Origin: Oryza sativa Japonica Group
Taxonomy: Eukaryota; Streptophyta; Magnoliopsida; Poales; Poaceae
Reading direction: 5' to 3'
Length of the DNA: 64,000 bases
Assembly (NCBI RefSeq): GCF_034140825.1
Contig: NC_089043.1
Span: forward strand, 25,718,001-25,782,000
The position numbers were made by a program, and so were the translations under genes. The notes beneath the pieces are model-generated. The model searched no databases. It saw nothing but the letters and a program-made list of their open reading frames with translations, and had not been told where the DNA came from. The stretch's first letter is position 1; each line of letters starts with the position of its first letter. Of the stretch, positions 59,157 to 64,000 are shown one piece after another.

Positions 59157-60817
59157 GGCCGCTGCCGGCGAGGCGGGTTTCGGATTTACGGCGGCGGCGG
59201 CGGCTAGGGTTTTGGGGTGGCTCGGATCAGCGGCGGCGGCGGCGCACACGGAGTGGAGTCGAGTCGAGAGTGGGTTGGCGGATTGGATCCGATCAGCGAA
59301 GCGGACCCGCGACCGCGAGGCTTTTCTTTTGACTATTTTCTTGGGAAACCGGGCAAACAGTCGGGCCCACGGGACAGTGTCCGTATAGGAGTAAGAAAAT
59401 ACACTTTCCATATGAATTTCTATTCTCTTTTTCTATAGACTGAATTGTACTGAATTTATGGGTTCAGCTTTAAAAGGGGTTTCAGGTGCAATTTTTCAGG
59501 AATCAAACCTCGAATTTTCTTCTTCTCGAACATGCTGTCCTCTGCCCTATCCTAGAAAGCAGTATTGCTTGACTTCATATTGGATTTCATTCTAAAAATT
59601 GAAATAGTATATAAATGGTGAGATTTCTCTATAATTCAAATCTAATTCATCCGCTAGAATAGTCAAAATCTTAATTTATAGTAATAGTCTTTATTTGCTT
59701 TCTATAGCAGTGGTGCATCAGCTTCACCTTCACAAGAAAGGGGTTGATTGAAAACGCTAGGAGCAAGCACTATCTAACACGCCCAAGAGGAAAAAAAATA
59801 ATACTATTCAATTTTCAATACTAGCGTACACTAATGTCTTTGACATTAGTTAAGCAACCAGTACATTTATTTTGTTAGGCATTAGATCAACCAGATTGAC
59901 TGATCACTTGGGCATGTTGGTTACAAATAGAATTCCTAACATGGTGTGCTTAGATTTGAAATTTCAGAGTTGCATGTGCTTAGAAAAAATTCGGTGTAAA
60001 ATCTATTGTAGACAAGAGGTAGTAATCAGTTTGTCAAAGTAGAGTTTTAAAAGCACAATTGACATTGATCAAAATACAATACTCTACATGTTACAACACT
60101 ATATTATAGTATAAATATTATTTACAGGTCTATAATCAATTTACCTATTAAAGAGATATACAAAAGTGTTTTTTAGCAATGGGAGAAGAAGAGACGGTCA
60201 CAAAATTATATAATTATTAAATATCTAAACTTATGTGTGAAGGAATATTAATACATCCTGAGATTTTTATTATAAAACTCATGTGTTCAAGGTGGTACCA
60301 CTACTAGTTATTTTTTTGGAAGCACTTACCAAGATTTTTTTTTAAAAAAAAAGAATACAATACAAACATAAGCACACTTACCTCTATCAGAAGACTGGAC
60401 CTACCACCCTATGAGGACTAACCTAACCAATTAAGATGCGTTCACTTCGCAACCCTTTAATAAGTTGGATGTATGATATATTCTTTTTTACCATAGTTAG
60501 AAAAATTGCAAGACTTATAAGAAATAAAATTAGTCCGTATAATAATACTACAAGCCAAACGCTCCACACTATCTACACAAAAAGAAAAAAAATGTCATGA
60601 ACATAAGCAAGGATTTCATAAAAAAGAAAAGGAAAAGTTGAAAACTTATCCATCCATCTCACCCCCAAAGTCGCCGTCTCCTCTTCCTCCGACGAGCGAC
60701 AGCGAGAGCCTTCCACTCTCCTCTCCTCTCCTCTCCACGCCATTCCAGAACCAACCCTCGCCGCCGCGTCGCTCCTCTCCCCGCCGACGAATCCAGGCCC
60801 CCGGATTCCCCCGCGCT
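59157..60817. other. Divergent promoter interval between the DUF1279 and USP-like genes
   Basis: 59157-59400 is the likely DUF1279 leader and promoter, GC-rich. 59450-60600 is AT-rich and shows no element with recognisable ends. 60650-60817 is the pyrimidine-rich leader of the USP-like gene. Confidence 0.55.
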
Positions 60818-62367
60818 ATGGCCTTCGCCAGCTCGCTCCTCCCGGCGCCGCCGGCCAGCGTCGCCCCGGAGCTCGCCTCCTTCCTCCCGCCCCAGGCCAA
60901 GAGGGGCGCCGTCTCCCTCGCCGCCACGCGGCGCCGGGGAGCCCGGATTGGAGGTATGTAGCTTCTCGCTCGCTCGGCCATGTCGGATTCCGTGAGTGAA
61001 GCGAGCTTGTGTGCAGTGGAAATGGCGCCGGAGCAGTGTATTACGCATCTGTAGATGGTGTGTAGGTCGCACGAGCTTGGGATGGATGGATGAATGAATT
61101 ATTACCCCTCTGTACTTCTCAAAAATTGTTCCTTTTAGTTTAGTTTGAACTTGAATGTAGTACAGATGGAGTATGAATTCAGGTCGTGCCTGACTGCTTT
61201 TTTCAGTCTGAATTAGTTTCAACACGAGCAATTCCCCTGGTTCCTGACAATGTGGGCACTAGAAAGCTAGAGATGTTGATGCGGTTAATATTACATTGTT
61301 TAACCTGTTTTCTTGGGATTAGGCGAGGGCCAGGGAGAAATGTTGTGATTCCTGGCCAAATTGCAAGCTAGAAGCACCCATAGTTCATAGAGGATTCAAG
61401 AACACTATTTTTCTGTTTATGTTAGATTGTGGTCAAGCTGAAGGCATACCGTTTAATGTTTCTCTGTTTGGACATTAGTTAGAGCCGAAGTGAATGAATC
61501 TGGAAGTGCTTTGGCTGCTGACGCCTTCGCCCAAGTCAAGCATGTTCTACTTCCTGTCACCGACCGCAACCCTTACCTCTCAGAGGGCACTAGACAGGTC
61601 TGGTTTCTTCTTCAAACATTTCTCCTTGTTATATTTTGTTTTTGATTCATTGCTTGAGAAGCATATAAATCATATGGTTTGGTTCTGTAAATTTACAAAC
61701 TATAGGGGTACGGTATTAGTAACAGATAATTTTGCTGTTTTTTTTTTCCTTTATGGAGCACAACCGTCTGATTGATAACTGGACCATAACCAGTAAAAGT
61801 GGCTCACATGTAACACTTGCATGATATATCAGGCTGCAGCAACATCCGCTTCTCTAGCAAAGAAGTATGGAGCAAACATAACTGTAGTTGGTATGATCCA
61901 AAATTGCTCTCTGTGGTTCTGGCAGTGCACATTCTTTCACTTCCTTCAAAGCGTAAAACTACAATGTTGTGATTATAATCTTCATTTCAGTGATTGATGA
62001 TAAGCCCAAGGAAGAGTTCCCAGAGCATGATACTCAGATGTCAAGCATTAGATGGCATCTCTCAGAAGGTTAGCAGCATCACTACTTCACTCATATAGAT
62101 GTTTGGTTTATTTTTTCTATGCTATTTTTTTTTCGTTATCATGCATGATGGCCATGCTTCTGTATATCTGCAGGTGGATTTACGGAGTTTGGGTTGATGG
62201 AGCGCCTTGGGGAAGGGAAGAAACCGACGGCTATCATTGGAGAAGTCGCGGATGAGTTGGAGTTAGACCTGGTTGTCCTAAGCATGGAAGCAATACATTC
62301 CAAGCACGTTGATGGGAATTTGCTGGCTGAATTCATCCCGTGCCCCGTTTTACTGCTCCCGCTCTGA
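60818..62367 (+). CDS. Plastid-targeted universal-stress-protein-like (adenine-nucleotide alpha-hydrolase fold)
   Basis: Five exons: 60818-60953, 61479-61597, 61833-61890, 61991-62068 and 62174-62367, giving 194 aa with consistent phase. The first about 48 residues are rich in Ala, Ser, Pro and Arg (MAFASSLLPAPPASVAPELA ... RRRGARIGVRAEVNE), a typical chloroplast transit peptide with a VRA cleavage-like site. The mature part reads VKHVLLPVTDRNPYLSEGTR, AASLAKKYGANITVVVIDDK, then GEVADELELDLVVLSMEAIH and EFIPCPVLLLPL, the beta-alpha pattern of the USP superfamily. The glycine-rich ATP loop of classic USPs (GxxGxG) is not seen, so nucleotide binding is doubtful. The function in plants is not established. 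Confidence 0.88.
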
Positions 62368-62670
62368 AATGACCTTAGAGCTTTTCTTTCACCTGTCATG
62401 ACTTGAATGGAAGGCAAATAATCTGTTTCACCTCTTTCCAGATGTAATTTCTACAGATGTCTTCTGGGTCATTTTATGGATGTACCTTCTGAATGATTTT
62501 CTGTTGGATTCCATAATTTTGATTATGTGAATATCAATAAAAACATGTTTCAGGTTTTTAGATTCCCTTAAAAGGTAAAGGGTTGTCATTTACTGAATCC
62601 ATGGCTATCTGAACTTGTCAAGAATCCAAGATACACCAGAAGATTGGAATTAGTTGATTCTGGCAAACCA

Positions 62671-62682
62671 GAAAAAAAAGGT
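62671..62682 (-). terminator. RNA polymerase III terminator of tRNA-Ala
   Basis: A run of T on the minus strand (AAAAAAAA on plus, 62672-62679) begins about 8 nt after the tRNA 3' end. Confidence 0.8.
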
Positions 62683-62686
62683 TAAA

Positions 62687-62759
62687 TGGAGATGCGGGGT
62701 ATCGATCCCCGTACCTCTCGCATGCTAAGCGAGCGCTCTACCATCTGAGCTACATCCCC
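62687..62759 (-). tRNA. tRNA-Ala, anticodon AGC
   Basis: Read on the minus strand, 73 nt fold into a standard cloverleaf: acceptor GGGGATG/CATCTCC with one G-U-type step, D arm GCTC/GAGC, anticodon stem CTCGC/GCGAG with loop TTAGCAT (anticodon AGC), T arm CGGGG/CCCCG with loop ATCGATA, and discriminator A. Box A (TAGCTCAGATGG) and box B (GGGGATCGATACCCC) are both present. No intron is found and CCA is not encoded, as expected in eukaryotes. A T-run (AACCTTTTTTTT on the minus strand, from 62680) follows as a polymerase III terminator. Confidence 0.97.
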
Positions 62760-63166
62760 ATGTTGGGGTCATTTCTTATTAGTTCATTCTACTATTGGAC
62801 AACACAAAGACCAAATGTAGGCAGAAAGGCAGTGGATCGAATGAAAGTCACACGGGCGCAAATGCCATTTACGAACAAATGAGAGCGAACTGAACTTGTC
62901 ATGTTCAAAACATTGTGCCCCAAGGATTGAACGGTACAGTATTTCAGGAAAGAATACATTGCCTTCTAAGCGGTTTGAGTGATAAAAAAATTGTTAAAAA
63001 CATAAAACACACTGAATTAAATGTCAACGGTTCCATGGTTTCAACTATCCCAGAAAAGCAGGGTTGGCATTTCGAGATCTTCCGTCTCTTAAAACTGAAT
63101 GGATGCCCATGCTTCAAAATGAAACCCTTGAGGCAGCAACTGAAAGCATGAAAAGAAATCACCAAT

Positions 63167-63993
63167 CTAAAAGTCGTCATCGTCCTCCTCAGCCATGTGT
63201 TTTGCTAGTTCTTCCTCCTGTTGGAGCCTCTCGCGCCTCTTCTCAGCACTCTCCTTTTCCTTGTGAGAATTCGGAGGGAACCTCAGTGCTTTGACCGCTT
63301 CGTTGTGCATGTTCAAGCAAAATGCAATCCTTGAATTGAAAGCAATCTGTGGCTCATTCGTTGAGTAGACATCACCAGTCTCTTTTGACACCATCCAACC
63401 ATTGGCATGATCAATGGTGGCATCAATTGCCCCATCCCTGATTGCTTTGGCTACAATACTTTCAGCATCAGCAACAGGGTTCTCTGAGTCCAACCTCAGC
63501 TTCTTGGCAATGTCAGCAAGGGAGATCCGTGAGTATGAAATGCTTATGTTGCGCAATCCAGTCCGAATGACATTGTGGCGCAGCCTCACTATCAAATTGC
63601 GCGTCCTATCCGCGCTGAAAGTGCTAGCAAATTTTTCTGCCACTGCTCTGAACAATTCAAGGTCCCCAACTCGAACAGCCTGTAGATCATACATAAAAAG
63701 AAACAGTTAAAACTGTACTGCTTAGCAGTATGTTGTATTTTTCCACAGAAGTAGAACTTACATTTGTAAGCTCAAAATATGGTGCCAAAGCAGCCTTCAT
63801 TCCTTTCTGCATAAAAACAGTTCTCTCTGGTATTTCTCCTAAAAGTAATCTCACTATGATAGCCCACTTGTTGCACTGAACTCGGAACCCACGAGCTGTA
63901 GTGGGTGCCTTTCGAGCAGCTTGCAGTAGGCTTTCCTTTGCATCAGTGTACTCCAACTGAATTGTCCTAATTTTTCCCAAGTAGAACAGATAC
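63167..63993 (-). CDS. RPN3: 26S proteasome lid subunit RPN3 (PSMD3), C-terminal exons, runs off the right edge
   Basis: Two minus-strand exons are visible: 63993-63762 and 63679-63167. An acceptor (TCTGCAG) precedes the first, so earlier exons lie beyond the window. The visible 247 residues read [20 protein letters not shown], the TPR-like helical part, then the PCI domain ([58 protein letters not shown]) and the acidic tail [16 protein letters not shown]3 is a structural subunit of the 19S regulatory lid that helps hold the deubiquitinase RPN11 in place; the PCI domain packs against other lid subunits. Sequence and C-terminal end agree with plant RPN3 as I remember it. No defect is visible. 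Confidence 0.95.
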
Positions 63994-64000
63994 CTGCAGA

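Larger units (their letters stand above)
62368..63166. other. Interval containing tRNA-Ala and two 3' flanks
   Basis: 62368-62560 is the USP-like 3'-UTR, with the AATAAA-type signal AATAAAAAC at 62535. 62770-63166 is likely RPN3 3'-UTR and flank (minus). No other feature is seen. Confidence 0.6.

Overview
This is a plant nuclear window, almost certainly Asian rice (Oryza sativa) or a very close relative. Three things support this: short intron-split genes with a steep 5' GC gradient (GC-rich first exons, AT-rich later exons); a very high density of rice-type MITEs (Stowaway with TA duplications and CTCCCTCCGT ends, Tourist/Harbinger with TTA/TAA duplications, and Micron-like copies beside TA microsatellites); and recognisable rice genes. 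OsFD1 (Hd3a-interacting bZIP, SAP motif at S192) and the aquaporin OsPIP2;7 occur together, which from memory places the window on the long arm of chromosome 9.

Layout. 1-348 (-): N-terminus of Mediator subunit MED4, head to head with 601-4458 (+), an MSI/RBAP-type WD40 histone chaperone; 252 bp separate the start codons. 4.5-16.2 kb: no gene, packed with nested and abutting DNA transposons. 16217-16948 (+): OsFD1. 17-24.5 kb: MITEs, small tandem duplications and a GC-rich island holding a long inverted repeat. 24555-28289 (-): a LARP1-type La-motif protein. 28.3-34.2 kb: MITE-rich, including a MITE inside a MITE. 34242-35215 (+): OsPIP2;7. 37226-37897 (-): uclacyanin-type phytocyanin.

39.8-52.4 kb holds three single-exon, same-strand genes (39857-40261, 44735-45139, 51923-52378) for small proteins that share three short motifs and little else. 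I do not recognise the family; it is the best candidate here for something undescribed. 54983-56672 (-): TRAPPC2L, a vesicle-tethering subunit. 58761-59156 (-): DUF1279/FAM210-type membrane protein. 60818-62367 (+): plastid-targeted universal-stress-like protein. 62687-62759 (-): tRNA-Ala(AGC). 63167-63993 (-): C-terminal exons of proteasome lid subunit RPN3, continuing off the right edge.

The genes form no pathway; this is an ordinary euchromatic gene series. Likely functional links are local: a shared MED4/MSI promoter and the tandem paralogue cluster. I found no CRISPR array, operon, rRNA or recognisable LTR retroelement polyprotein. Exon borders were read by hand from GT/AG sites, reading phase and family similarity, so UTR limits are not given.
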